64,000 bases of DNA from Lepidostoma basale (Eukaryota > Arthropoda > Insecta > Trichoptera > Lepidostomatidae), in NCBI GenBank assembly GCA_022606425.2, contig JAHDVF020000993.1, forward strand, positions 372,001-436,000, in the 5' to 3' direction. Position numbers and translations under genes: made by a program. This document shows, one piece after another, positions 10,751 to 22,294 of the stretch. Position 1 is the first letter of the stretch. Every line of letters begins with the position of its first letter. The notes beneath the pieces are model-generated. The model saw only the letters and a list, made by a program, of their open reading frames with translations, was not told the DNA's origin and did not search any database.

Positions 10751-11029
10751 CTGACTGTAATAAAAAAATCTGTAGACGATGACTAACCTTGTGAAAAAAA
10801 CTAGAATATGAATAAAAAACACACCGAAGAATTCCCGCTCTACAAATCGCATTGACAAATTTTAGTTTTACCAGGTATGAAAAAATAAATTCCTCAAATG
10901 CAAAATATGTTAATTAAGGATTTTAAAACAGTGCGGAAATTTATTATTTCGACAATTTTACAGTTGCTACGTGCTATTGAAACGAAGAGTGCCAATCATT
11001 GGGGGAGTGCCAACATTAGTACTTCTTAC

Positions 11030-11705
11030 TATATCCCCGCGGAATGAAGTCGTAAATTTTAAGAGACCAATTTAAACATGAATTTTTGAATAGATGATTC
11101 CTTTAGAGGGACTATTTCTTTACTTAGTTTTAAGCTGCTTAGAGGTTTAAAGATTTCGTTGAACACAATTTTATCCACGAGTTTGTGTGAAGCTTTGAAA
11201 TATTATTTTATAATTATAATAAAAATACCTTTTGAACAAAAACCGAAAAAATTCTTCATAATAAGTGACAAAATGCTGAGGACTTTGTTTTCAAAATGTA
11301 ATGACCAATTCGTCACACTGATCCTCTCACCTTCCTAATTAGTAATGCTGTTTTAAATCGGATTACATAGGGTTGCGAAGCCCTAACATATAATATTCAA
11401 TAATATTTGACTTTAAGAAGTTTATAACGCGATTGTTTATTTCTATAAAATAACATTTCCGACAAAGAAAAAATAAAGCTAGTATTATAATAACGATACC
11501 GTGAGAGGCAAGATCATAAATGAATTACTTCAACCCTCTGCTCAGATTTTCTCGGATTGAATATTTCTTGGAAAAATAATTCATTCGACCTTTCTCAGAT
11601 CATTGCAGTCTTCATTAAGCTACTGACTACCCTGAAGATTGAGACCCTACCCTGAAGAGGTATGATCTCCAACACTTTGATAAAATAGAACCTCATGAGA
11701 CCCAG
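11030..11705. other. AT-rich spacer
   Basis: No ORF or family recognised. A slightly GC-richer segment is at 11300-11380. Confidence 0.4.
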
Positions 11706-11707
11706 AT

Positions 11708-11902
11708 GATAATAATAATAATAATAAACTTACTTTTACAGCGCCGTTTTGTGATGTTATCATTACAAGGGCGCATTAAGACGTGTTTTAAATATAAAAA
11801 TCTAAATGTGAACGCTGAATCTGATATTCGCGATCGGCTAGGAAGTATATAGAACAAAATATACAAGTCTGTCAGACCATTTATGCATCTAAGTGTGAAG
11901 GG
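11708..11902 (-). repeat. 3' UTR of the CR1/L2-like LINE
   Basis: Matches the 3' UTR at 7698-7943: (TAA)n, then gcgccgttttgtgatg and aagggcgcattaagacgtgt. It contains the tail and UTR only. Confidence 0.7.
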
Positions 11903-12003
11903 TCCCGTTTAACAGTTAAAATCAGTTTTTTTTTAATTAATTAATCAATTCTTTCATTCAATATGTTTATTTTTCTACTTACCTAATTTTCTATGTATTT
12001 CAG

Positions 12004-12080
12004 AAACACTTTGTTATAGTTTCAATGATCGCTTTGACTATACTATTTATACTCGAAATGGTATTAAAACTGGTTAGCAG
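12004..12080 (+). other. Weak candidate exon encoding a hydrophobic helix
   Basis: A good acceptor (ttttctatgtatttcag) ends at 12003. The frame then reads KHFVIVSMIALTILFILEM and VLKL, a hydrophobic segment whose F..E...K spacing recalls S2 helices of voltage-sensor domains. No strong donor follows (GTTAGC near 12080). AT-rich DNA often encodes hydrophobic peptides by chance, so confidence is low. Confidence 0.2.
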
Positions 12081-12240
12081 TAAAACAGTTAATATCTTCT
12101 ATATTTGCCAATCACTTTGTTTGGATTCACATTTGAACATATACGAGTATGTTATATCGATTTTTTTCTTGTGTCCCTCCCACTTTTTTACAAGTGATGA
12201 TTTAATCTCATTTAATTTTTAAAATTAATACAATAAGGAA

Positions 12241-12310
12241 AGGCTTCTGCGGTCCGAAACTTGTTTATAAAAAGTGCAAAAAATTATTGTGAAAATACAA
12301 TGTTTATTTA
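12241..12310 (+). repeat. Partial MITE-4 terminal arm
   Basis: ggtccgaaacttgtttat, aaaaagtgc and gtgaaaatacaatg match the inner arm of the long-TIR element at 30160-30860. Confidence 0.4.
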
Positions 12311-12359
12311 ACATTACAAAATGATCAATGTTATGAACAAAAATTGAATAAAACAAGGA

Positions 12360-12746
12360 CATGGCCATTAGAGTAAGACCAGAAAGCAAGCGTAAGACCA
12401 AAAATAACATATGGCGTTGAAGCAAAGGCAGACACAGTCAGGACCAAACAAGTATTAAGGACTTCGTAGATGAAAACAATGAGGATGATAGCAGGCAAAA
12501 CAATGAGAGATCGCGTGAGAAACACCATTATTAGAGAGATATGTGAAGCTGGAGATGTTATAAGATGGAGTAGACATCGAAGTAGGGACTAGTACGGTCA
12601 TGTTCAAAGAATGGACATCCCTATGTTGCATTACATAATCTGCCTCACGGCTGGGAATCCACCTCACAGGAGGAGCAACCCCCTGGAGAACAGCCCACAA
12701 TGGTCTACAACAAGAAAAAAGAAAAAGAAAAAGAAAAAGGAAAAAA
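12360..12746 (+). pseudogene. LINE-B C-terminal end, (AAAAAG)n tail
   Basis: Frame fragments read ITYGVEAKADTVRTK, VLRTS, MIAGKTMRDRVRN, IREICEAGDVIRWSRHRSRD, YGHVQRM and AGNPPHRRSNP, collinear with the copy at 23826-24187. It has stops after LRTS and RSRD and an A/G-rich tail at 12710-12746. Degenerate. Confidence 0.75.
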
Positions 12747-12749
12747 TAA

Positions 12750-13445
12750 AGTGTGGTTCGAATACTTCTTCAAAATTAGATTCAATTGTGAAAGGTACCT
12801 CTTACACAAAAGCAATTTCTTATACGAGTACATGATAATAAATCATCGTACGACTTGTAATTTTATTTTCTTACTGCAACGGGAACAGTTCTATAAAGTT
12901 TTACTAGATTCGTTCGAAACGTCTCGATGGTGTCAACTAATATCCCGTCCTTAGTAAGTTTCTCTCCCACAAAGGATTTTCACTATTCAACTCTTGAATG
13001 GGGAGAAAATGTCTTGTACTACTCGACGATTGCTTGTGCTTTGCTTTAGCTTCCTGCGGAAAATGTCAAAAGGCAGTTTGCGCTTAAAACTGTCGTTACA
13101 AGACAAATTTTAATAAGCAATCGGTTAAATTTAAAAGTTAATTTACATCGTGAGAAAACTTATAGTTATTATGACCAGTTACGTTTTAATTAAAACAATT
13201 CTCGTGTTCTTGGGTAAATTATTTTCTTGGATAGTTTATTCTTTCCGTATAAAATATCGTTAGACTACAAAACACTGTATTTTAGTTATGCTTTAAATCA
13301 ACTCTGTATTGTTTTCTCACGTGCAGTAATTGTTTTATAATTAAACTTAATGATGTTCCAAAATAATCTTTGTAAAGCATTTCTTATTTGTATGAAAGTA
13401 TTAATAATAACAACAAAAAAAACTTTTAAAAAAAAGTATATTTAA
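12750..13445. other. AT-rich spacer
   Basis: Short frames at 12700-12954 mostly read through the A-rich LINE tail. Nothing else recognised. Confidence 0.4.
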
Positions 13446-13608
13446 TAATTAATCCAAATGAAAACGTCAGTTTTCTAGAAGTTTTGTTATAACTTGAATC
13501 ATATGTTTCACCTTTCTAAGGCATCTTCAAATGTGCAAGCCGAAACTTGTCATTCCAATAAATTATTATAAAACTTCTAGAAACCAGATGTTTTCATTCG
13601 TATTAATT
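13446..13608. mobile_element. Palindromic MITE-1
   Basis: Both arms present: ccaaatgaaaacgtcagttt on the left and gatgttttcattcgtattaa on the right. The loop is slightly shortened. Confidence 0.8.
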
Positions 13609-13609
13609 A

Positions 13610-15080
13610 TTTAATATGGAGTTTAACGAGTGCATCATTGTATAGGAAACAATAAATGTGTGAATTTAACTTGAGTAAATTGAAAGTATTTCTTAATTAA
13701 AACATATATTATATTCATCAAAATTATATATACGTTTATCTAGAGTTGTTGTAAAAACTGGTGTTAGCGTATTAATGACCAAACAATAGCTGATTATACA
13801 GTTTAAATATATATAACATTACATAACAAGATAAACAAGAAAATTACATAATGTTTAATAATAGAAGGTCTCGGCGTCTACCCGGACATGGTATAGCCCA
13901 CTTTTGAAACCTTAAATCTATATGAATAAACTTAACAATGTAAACGTTACACATATAGAATATTAAGTTGAATAAATATGATGCAAAAGTAGTTAAGCCC
14001 TTAATCACGGCATCAATAAAGAAATAATAATTAGAATTATTTCTATATTTTTTAATTTCCCAATAAATCGAGGCAAGGAAAATTACTTTGCAACGTGAAA
14101 ACTCAAAGCTTTATGTAGGACTTTGCCGAAAATAATAACTCCCGCACGATGAGTTCTTTTGTGTGGAGGAAATTTTTGCTGAAAGGAAAGGATTAAATAA
14201 TTGTCAACTCTTCACGAAAGACTAATTCCTTACAAGAGACGTGTCGGAGAAAGTACACACGAAGGATAAGGTCGCTAGTATACGGTACGCTTCTTACTTA
14301 TATTCTTATTACGGTGATTCATGCTGGGATCGTGTAAGAGAGCGGGTTGAGGTTTCATGCTTAAGAGAATATAAGATTTTTCACTTAAGACGAAGAGATT
14401 TATTCTCCGAACTACTAGGTTTTCAAAGATTTTAGTATTTTATTATTCATTGGTAGAAAGTGGGCTCGAGAGTGGATCCAGAAAGTGGAGTTCGTATAAA
14501 ACAATAATCCCTTCTAGGAACTTGATGTTTTAAATGAATCTATGTTAAATATCCAAATTCAAAACAAAAATAAATACCCAGTTGAATAAATAAAACGGTA
14601 CTAAGTATTTTTAGAATACTTTATCACACTTTTAAACGGAAAAATGTATGTGAAAAGTACAAATCCGCAACGCAAAATATAGGCGAATATAGAATAAACA
14701 ATTACTAGTTTTTTATCGCCAGAATAACATATTTATTGAATCACGTGCAAACAAATAAAACTCCATATTAACTAATAATGACGGATGAAAAAGAAATATT
14801 ACGAGTATATGGAATGACACAATTCGCAAGACATTATCAATTGTAGCGAATCACACACTTGTTGTTGTTTATATAACAGAGCTATTAGAGCAGAACGGTG
14901 ATGGAGATAATTGTAATGACTGAATATTAAATATTAACATTTATAAAGGGATAAGAGAAAAAAAACAATATACGAAAACGTTACTTAGAAATAATAAAAT
15001 AGTTTCACGAGTACTTACATATATGTATATACACAATTCTAACATTGTAAAAAATACAAATTAATACTAATTTTTGATAA
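13610..15080. other. AT-rich spacer, 1.5 kb
   Basis: Largely unassigned. A 64-codon plus-strand frame at 14241-14435 sits in a less AT-rich patch (14090-14480) but has no recognised domain and no strong splice sites. Confidence 0.4.
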
Positions 15081-15084
15081 TCAA

Positions 15085-15270
15085 TTTGATTTAAAACTCT
15101 TTTTCCTATATTATATATAGGAATGATATTTTTGAAATTGTTAAGGCATTATTAAATGCTCCGCAAGGCAAAATATGCTATTCCCATAAAATATAAAAAA
15201 CAGATGTTGTGATTCCTATATTCAATTTTATATGGAGTTTAACATCATTGTCTAAGAAACAATAAATTAT
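15085..15270. repeat. MITE-1, right half with outer arm
   Basis: gttaaggcattatt, atgctattcccataaaatat and the outer motif ggagtttaacatcattgtct match the right side of MITE-1. The left arm is lost. Confidence 0.6.
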
Positions 15271-15532
15271 ATTATATTATTTGACATTTTAAAAATCAGA
15301 AAAAAACTTAATGTAGTTCCGAAATAAAGCGTTATTTTGATAAAAAAAAAAAAGTTTTTATATAATAATATTTACAAAGTTCAAAATGAAAATAATTTTA
15401 AATATGTTTTATTCCTCTTATTTATAATAAGTTATAACATTATTGCTATCGTCCACCCGTGGGTGTAGAGTTCTTTTCTTAGTTTCAATTATTTTAAATA
15501 TTGGGCGATCTGCATTTAGCCACTTACCTTAC

Positions 15533-15690
15533 TAATAAATACGAATGAAAAGTTTTATAATAATTCATGGAAATAACACGTTTCGATTGTCAAAAACGTG
15601 ATAATTCCTAAGAAAGGCAAAACATGTCATTTCTATAAATTTCAATATAATTTCTAGAAAACAAACGTTTTCATTCGTATTATTTATTAT
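15533..15690. mobile_element. Palindromic MITE-1
   Basis: Left arm aatacgaatgaaaagtttt has a short deletion. The right arm aaacgttttcattcgtatt is intact. Confidence 0.7.
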
Positions 15691-15734
15691 GAAGTTTTAC
15701 ATCATTGTTTAAGAAACAAGTAACTAACCTTACT

Positions 15735-15870
15735 CTTCCGGATGTCGTCGTATCAACAATGGACGCCCAACTCGACGCTTCGGCATCCTCGGCGCTAGCA
15801 CAGCAATCGCTTTGTCCACTTTTCATTCGGGGTCATGTCCCAACCAAAGGGTTGCGCCCATATCATTGAC
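15735..15870 (-). pseudogene. Possible LINE C-terminal relic
   Basis: The minus frame reads DMGATLWLGHDPE, a stop, then KVDKAIAVLAPRMPKRRVGRP. The RRVGRP end resembles LINE tails seen elsewhere in the window. Weak. Confidence 0.3.
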
Positions 15871-15874
15871 GTCG

Positions 15875-16755
15875 GTGTAGTAATGCTTTTAAGTATTTAA
15901 TATTTTTCTTCTGCATTGAGAATCGATTCATTGTTTCCTTCTCGTCTGCACCTATAATGTAAAAAATCTAATTTTCATATAAAGCACTCACTTTGTGGTT
16001 TGACATTTTAATCTTATAGATATACAATGATAAAACACTTCGTATTTAACCACGGTATGGTTATTTTAAATGATGTCAACTTATTTCCCTTGAACAAAAG
16101 TTTCATCAGGGCACATAATATCTTACCAAAAATACGAAATTTAAATATAAATATTAATAAACGATTCAATAATTCATATGTATAAGTTTAAAAAAAGTAG
16201 TAGTGTTTTTGTTTTTGTCTTCTGCAAGTTTTGTAGCTTGTGCAACTTGACGTAACACTGTCGCACCTGCGCGTATATACACCAAATTCTGTTGACACAA
16301 CAAAAATAACTTTCCTTGCAAGTGAATTATTCGTTTCAAGTTGTATTTTATAAAGTTATTAGTACTTTATGTATAAAAAAAAAACACATACACAGGAGCA
16401 CTGAGAGGACTAAATCTTTACGTTCCCCATAGCTATAGCAGAGCAAGGGGGTATATCCTCTTTTATGCCCGAAATTGCCGTACAGAGGCCTTTCGAAGTT
16501 CTGCTGTAAAGAAAGCGATTCGTCTTTTAAATGAGGTGACAAAAGAGAAAGACCTCTTTGGATGCAATTATAGTGAATTTGTGAATCCCCTTACGGTTAG
16601 AGCAACAAAAAGATAACTGGCATCTTTCTATTAATATTGTTCTATGTATGTTTCCTTTGATGTTCTTTTTTTCGTTCTTTACATCGATTTGGCTCGCGCT
16701 GTAATGATGCAAAGAGTTTTTTTAACAAAATAATAATACAAAATTTTGAATGTTT
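15875..16755. other. Spacer, no gene seen
   Basis: AT-rich. Two 60-codon minus-strand frames (16348-16542, 16527-16712) have no recognisable domain. Confidence 0.4.
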
Positions 16756-16761
16756 ACAAAT

Positions 16762-17033
16762 TCTTGTACAAGAGACGAAGATGTAAATTGTTTTCTGGGA
16801 ACAGAATATGGTGGCCGAGGCGCTTACAGGACTTATGACCTCTCATTGGTTGGGTTGAGCGATCGCTTTATGTTTAACAACATTCCCCATTCCGCTCTTC
16901 TTACGACCACCACGTCTGACCAGAATGGGGAATGTTTTCAAACATAAAGCGATCGCTCAATCCAACCAATGACAGGTTTTAATTTAATTTAAATAACAAT
17001 TTACATCTTCGTCTCTATTGAGATACAAATAAT
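16762..17033. mobile_element. Inverted-repeat element TIR-5, compact copy
   Basis: Two arms: gagacgaagatgtaaattg...gcgatcgctttatgtt, and aacataaagcgatcgctc...caatttacatcttcgtctc. They meet almost directly at the centre, so the copy is a nearly pure hairpin. No ORF. Relatives at 17938, 41416, 55486 and 58085. Confidence 0.8.
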
Positions 17034-17034
17034 T

Positions 17035-17530
17035 TTTATTAAAAAAAAAAATCATAAAATACCATTTAGGCATCCACAACAAGAGAAAGAGCTAATTTCC
17101 AGTTAGTAATGAGACAATACCTGACTGTGTGATGGCATCTCAAAGGGTTAAGAAGTAGTAGAGGGTAGTACTTGCCTGTATGCTGGGAGACATTAGGATA
17201 GCGGGTGATCTATCCCCCGGGGTTGTGTTGTCACGCTAGGGTTAACATTTGAAGGAATTATTATTATTGTCAGAAGGATTTCCGGCCTTGGTACATTTTC
17301 ATGATGAGTAATGATCAGAATTTGCATTGTTGCTGATGTAGGGGCACGGTACGCCCTGACAAATGATTACCAGGGAATTAGAAAGTGAAACGGTAAAACA
17401 GTATTGTTTCTGTGCCACCTGTTTTATTAGCGTTAATGTACTCGCCGAATTCATATATATATATATATATATTTGTGAACTGAATACTATATCAATCAAT
17501 TGACATTAAAATTTTAGATTTCAATTGACA
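17035..17530. other. Spacer with a short (TA)n tract
   Basis: (TA)10 at 17453-17472. No ORF or family recognised otherwise. Confidence 0.4.
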
Positions 17531-17534
17531 TTAG

Positions 17535-17911
17535 TCACCCGAGAGTAAGAAGGTTCCACCTGACAAAAGTAAAAAGCTGAGAAAAATGAAGTCAAAGTTT
17601 GTTGTGTGGGTGTGTATCTTGGAATAAAAGGGTTTTATTCCAATTTCCAGAGATTCTTTTACTGAGAAACGTGTAAATTTTGTCTGGCAACAGTTGTAAT
17701 AATAAAATTTTAAGTTTAAATGAATCCTTCTTCAAGTGAATCGTGTGTTTTGGATGATCAGATGGAACTTGATTATTTTTGTAACATCAAAATGACGATA
17801 CTATTGCATGTTTTTTAATTGTACGTATAGATAAGGTTAGTAAGAACCCTTATCACGAAAAAAAGTCAAATGTGAAATTTTGTTAGTTGGAACCCTCTTA
17901 CTCTCAGGTGA
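17535..17911. mobile_element. Non-autonomous element with 26-bp TIRs (TIR-6)
   Basis: Left end tcacccgagagtaagaaggt and right end (reversed) tcacctgagagtaagagggt form terminal inverted repeats of about 26 bp around 377 bp. Internal motifs gatggaactt and aacatcaaaatgacgat are shared with 38906-39160. No transposase. Confidence 0.75.
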
Positions 17912-17937
17912 CGATTAATAGATGGCGCTAGTGTAGA

Positions 17938-18172
17938 TTGACCTTAAAAATGTGAAGTGTTCTTAACTTAAGCAGCATTTTTACATCTTTCAAAAAATTT
18001 GTCAGACATGGTGGTCGTAAGAAGTGCGGAATGGGGAATGTTGTTAAACATAAAGCGATCGCTTAACCCAACCAATGATATGTCATACCATAAGTCCTGT
18101 AAACGCCTCGACTACTATATTCTGTTTCCAAAAAACAATTTACATCTTCGTCTCTATTGAGATACAATTAAT
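17938..18172. repeat. TIR-5, right part
   Basis: Contains ggaatggggaatgttgtta, aacataaagcgatcgctt and the terminal catcttcgtctctattgaga. The left terminus was not found. Confidence 0.65.
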
Positions 18173-18179
18173 CCTTAAA

Positions 18180-18510
18180 AATGATTACGTGTTAAAAATG
18201 GGTAAAATCCAGTATTTGTCTACAAGTGTTTGTATACATTTAAAAAAAACTAATTTAAATTCTAAACACATGTTGCCGAATTATAGTGAAGTGTATTTAT
18301 AAGTTAGGTTTTCTTGTGAATATTCTGCATGATATGTCAATGTCATACGTACATATTTTAAGAAAGAAAAGTTTATTTTTTACTAGTTGACGGCTTATAT
18401 ACTAAATAAGTGGGTCTGAGTGAAAAAATGTTAATAACATAACATTAATGAAATGATAAAAAATATAATAAAGCACTTTGTAATATATTAAACCACGGTA
18501 AAAAAACTGA
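18180..18510. other. AT-rich spacer
   Basis: Nothing recognised. Confidence 0.4.
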
Positions 18511-18514
18511 TAAT

Positions 18515-18600
18515 AATGGGTAAAGTGTAGAGACGTCGGGGAGTTGGTAGAAGGCCGCTGTCTTGGCTGCGGAACATTAAAGAGTGGACAGGTACGATCA
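18515..18600 (+). pseudogene. LINE C-terminal relic (SWLRNIKEWTG type)
   Basis: The frame reads RRRGVGRRPLSWLRNIKEWT after one stop. It joins directly to a LINE-A fragment at about 18600. Confidence 0.6.
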
Positions 18601-18778
18601 AATAAATCAAATATTGCATGTCGGCCACGTGAGGAGTCAGAGAAATTGACGCTCGTGCATGACACGATGTATAAATATTGAGGAAGCGAGAGAAATAGGA
18701 TAGGAAAGGATAGAAAAGTGTGGCAGTCTATTCTTTCTGCCTACCCTTTCGGGGAGACGTTGTGATGGTTAGTTAGTT
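18600..18778 (+). pseudogene. LINE-A 3' end, (GTTA)n tail
   Basis: Matches the LINE-A end from the aatcaaatatt...cggccacgtgag block to ttcggggagacgttgtgatg, then a GTTA tail. It has small indels. Confidence 0.7.
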
Positions 18779-18830
18779 AGAATGTTGAAGTATCATAATG
18801 TTTCGGCCAAATCAATGGATTATCTATGTA
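18779..18830 (+). repeat. MITE-2 outer motif
   Basis: tgaagtatcataatgtttcg, then a gcc-aatcaatgga variant, as at the outer edge of the MITE-2 copies. Confidence 0.4.
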
Positions 18831-18834
18831 AAAA

Positions 18835-19300
18835 ACATTGGAATTATTTTAGTATTTTAACTTATCGTAATAAGATATTTCAATGGCATTTATTGGTCAG
18901 TTTGTTTGCGATGAATAAAAGTAGATCTTCATATTATAGTTTTATTGGCTGTATTTGTTAACTTCACGTGGAAATACGTATTTACCGAGCCCGGACAAAT
19001 GGGGCGCATTCTTGTAGTGAATTTTGAAGGAGGTGACAGAAGAGGAAGGAAGCCCTTTTCCTGCAGCGAGAGAGAGGAAGTTGTATCAAAGGCCCCCACG
19101 CACCGCTGGTTACGGGACCGCTCTGAACTTCCACGAAGCAGAGATTTACTACGGATAGTGGAGGTTCTCAATCTGCAAAGGAACTATATTTTATTCACAT
19201 ATCATTTTTGGTTTCATCATATACTTCGGCCCACATATATAGGAACCGTTGTGAATATTTCATCCATATAAGATTTGCCATTTTGAAGGCAATATTTTTA
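18835..19300. other. Spacer with a 108-codon open frame
   Basis: 18945-19271 (+) is open and GC-richer at 19000-19170, but no domain, splice context or repeat relative was recognised. Confidence 0.3.
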
Positions 19301-19301
19301 T

Positions 19302-19820
19302 ACTAACTAACTAACTAACCATCACGCCGTCTCCCCGAAGGGGTAGGCAGAAAGAAAGCACTGCCACACTTTTCTTTCCTGACATTTTTCTCTCGCTTCC
19401 TCAACATTCATACATCGTGTCATGCACGCGCGTCGATTTCTCTGACTCCTCACATGGCCGACATTCAATATTTGATTTATTTGATCGTGTCACGTTTTCC
19501 TTGGTCTTCCTCTATTTCTGGTTCCATTTACATCATAAACATATAAATTTTTTTACCATTCTTTCTTCATTCATTCTTTCCATATGTCCAAACCATCTAA
19601 ATGAACCTTGAATTTTTTTGTTCATGACACCATCATTCGCACCGCATTCATTTCTTATATTTTCATTCGAAACTCTATCATACACAGAGTATCCACACAT
19701 TCGTCTAAGAGATCTCATTTCTACTGCATTTATTCTACTTTCATCCTTCTTTTGCCAGTTCCATGCTTCGCTTCCATACGTAAGGGTCGGTAGAAGAACA
19801 CCATTGTGCACTGCCATTCA
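19302..19820 (-). pseudogene. LINE-A 3' end, (GTTA)n tail
   Basis: The minus strand is open at 19533-19817: MAVHNGVLLPTLTYGSEAWN, SLRRMCGYSVYDRVS, GSFRWFGHMERMNEERMVKK. A frameshift follows, and the rest continues in other frames to the tail at 19302-19320 (ctaactaactaacc). It is one of the longer LINE-A remnants here. Confidence 0.8.
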
Positions 19821-19821
19821 A

Positions 19822-20870
19822 TTATATTTATTCAATTTTATATAATTTAAAACATCCAATCGTACCGTTTTTTATATATTTTTTGAAAATATGCTTATAA
19901 CTAGAATACAATTTATTTGTAAAAACTCTACTTACCCAATCTTTTTTAAATTTTAAAAACATTTTTAGCAAAGATATAAACAAAACATTTATGTATCGAG
20001 CCTCAATTGAACGAATTTCTCGTTTTTTAAATCCCTTGAACAATCCTCGGTACAATTTCTTCTTTCTCTTCTTTTTCTTCACCTTCAGCCTTCTTCCCCT
20101 ATGGCTGGATATGGGCTTCATCCATTTTCCTCCACTCGTCATAGTCTTGCCCCTTAATATAACAACAAACCTCTATAATATAACAAATCACTTGATACAC
20201 CAATTTTTTCCTCCTTCGAAATTTGTTTTTTCGAAGTTCCACTGTATATAACTGACGGAATGAAAAGTTTGAATAAAAGGGTTACATTTTTGTTTTGTAC
20301 ATACGAAATGAAATATAATATGTAAAAGTGAATATTGAGATTTGCTGAAATACCCAGGGGGTAGTTTCCACCCATTTCCCAAGAATATTTCCAGAGCGGA
20401 AGCCAGGAACAAATAGACTGCCATAACCTGAAGATGAAGGACCAACGACTTCCCAGCTCCCTTTCACATTCGAGACACTACGTGAAAATGAAAAAAAGAA
20501 ATCACGTCTCTCCGAAGGTAAAGGCTTTCAATGAACATCCCAGAGTCCTTTGCAAGGGCGGACGTGCGTACTACGTTTCAAATACGAACGTATATTTTTT
20601 TTACAAAATGATGCCCAAAAGTCATTAACGCGAGGGCACAGCTAAAATACGTATCAACGTATGTGCTTCCATTTTATTCCTTACACAAACACAAGGTACC
20701 CAAAGTTCACACATATGTAAATATACTAGTATACATTGATTTTCTGATATTCTACTCACACCATAATAATATTAAGGGGTTAGGGGCAGTCAGAAGTATG
20801 AAAAAACAAATATTTTCAATAAATAAAAATGTCACTAATTTTTTTTTTTTATAAAACTAACAATACATAT
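19822..20870. other. AT-rich spacer with short frames
   Basis: Several overlapping 60-100 codon frames on both strands (19828-20640), none with a recognisable domain. I call no gene. Confidence 0.4.
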
Positions 20871-20871
20871 T

Positions 20872-21299
20872 AAATTATAATGTTATATTTTAACTTGATT
20901 TGACCCAAATTTGAAAAACATATGTAAATTATATATGAAGTTATCGCCATATCTGTTGGACCCTGTTCCACAATGCGGTGACCATTATAATTCCTTCCAG
21001 GTTCATCTAAAATCATTCAAATAAAAAAGTACATATTATTTTAATAGTTAATCTAGTGCCTGATCGAACAAAACAAATCGAAGAAAATACCGGACTCCGA
21101 TAATTTATTTACGGATTTTCAGGATCTGGCACTAGATTAAACATTAAAGTAATATTTTTTTATTTGAATGATTTCAGATGAACATGTAAGAAAATGGTCA
21201 CCGTATTATCCAACAGAAATGGCGATAACTTCATACAATTTATATATTTTTTCAAATTTGGGTCAAATCAAGTTGAAACATAGTATTGTATTATAATTT
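20872..21299. mobile_element. Large hairpin element (MITE-7)
   Basis: Arms of about 190 bp. The left arm has acttgatttgacccaaattt and tgaagttatcgccat; the right arm has atggcgataacttca and aaatttgggtcaaatcaagt. The loop carries ctagtgcctgatcg and its partner gatctggcactag. No ORF. Confidence 0.8.
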
Positions 21300-21307
21300 T
21301 ATATTGA

Positions 21308-21540
21308 TGGTATTGCTCTTTTTCTTTTTTATATATTTTGTATGTTTCGGACAACCAGTCCTTCTTTAGTTACATCTGTCAGATCATGTAAACAATTTTA
21401 TAATATTTTAAATATCTAACTTTATAATATGTATCACTGAAGAAGGACTGGTTGTCCGAAATATGTCTATGTAATCAAAAATGTTTTAATGTAAGTGTTG
21501 TATATACAAAGTATATAAAAAAAGAAAAAGAGAAACAAAG
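21308..21540. mobile_element. Hairpin element (MITE-8)
   Basis: Left arm tttcggacaaccagtccttc, right arm gaaggactggttgtccgaaa. Outer parts pair as ctctttttctttttt with aaaaaaagaaaaagag. It abuts MITE-7. Confidence 0.75.
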
Positions 21541-22290
21541 CATCTACAACACAAAGTATGGCAAATAAAGAAGAAATTATATTGTTGGTTTTATAAAATA
21601 AATAAAATTACTGACATATTTTTATTATTTTAAATACAACTTTTCTCCCACCCCTTAATAGGCAAAAAACCCATATACTTGTTTTCTAATAAGTCTATCC
21701 TGTACGGATATAGGTCCTTGCACATGGTTATGTATTATATTAATAATTTTATGAGGTAATTTGTCGAAACTGCGTAGTAACGAATTAAATAAAGATGCGT
21801 GATCTTCTCTCTTAAATACATCTTACCATTAAAAGTATAAACGATAAGTTTTTTGTTATGCTAAGCTTTTCTCAGCTCTTGTTACATTACTGGAAAACTT
21901 CAGTTTACCGAATTTTCGAAGTAAAAGAGGGCCCGTCCGTCTGTAGCCCGATATAAACGTAATATTACAAGTCAGCAAACTCGAAACATTCTTAATCCAT
22001 TTATGTTGAATAAACATTGTTAAAACTTTAAACCGTTCCTTGGGAATGAAATAAATTATCAATTCATCACAAAGCCAACCATTTTGTACGATGTTCCATT
22101 AGCAAGTATTGTCCATTTAGAGAAGGGCGGATTTACAATAGTCCGTGCCGAGAATCCGTAAATGTTTTGAAAATTTATTACGAACAACGAATTTGTGAAA
22201 AAAAATATATGCAACGGGAATCTAAATAAAATCTTAAAACTCGGACTACATTTAAAAAAAGGAAAATTAATACTAAATGGCGGCCACATT
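21541..22290. other. Spacer, no gene seen
   Basis: AT-rich single-copy sequence. Short minus-strand frames at 21856-22289 have no recognisable domain. Confidence 0.4.
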
Positions 22291-22294
22291 CAAA

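Larger units (their letters stand above)
8729..11026 (-). mobile_element. pogo/Tigger-like DNA transposon
   Basis: The ends align as imperfect inverted repeats (left agcagtacaatgattggcac; right, reversed, agaagtactaatgttggcac), each flanked by TA (8727-8728 and 11027-11028). This fits TA insertion of the Tc1/mariner superfamily. A motif near ATNATTGGCAC recurs about eleven times near both ends, at 8737, 8926, 8947, 8972, 10421, 10446, 10581, 10596 (inverted), 10632, 10989 (inverted) and 11007 (inverted). It encloses a broken transposase on the minus strand. Exact termini are my inference. Confidence 0.75.

Noticed and set aside
11960..11985. Minus-strand donor AG|GTAAGT near 11973 as a host exon
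   Set aside because: The sequence upstream on that strand has stops in all frames within about 80 nt and lacks a good acceptor.
18945..19271. 108-codon plus-strand ORF as a gene
   Set aside because: No recognisable domain or gene structure around it.
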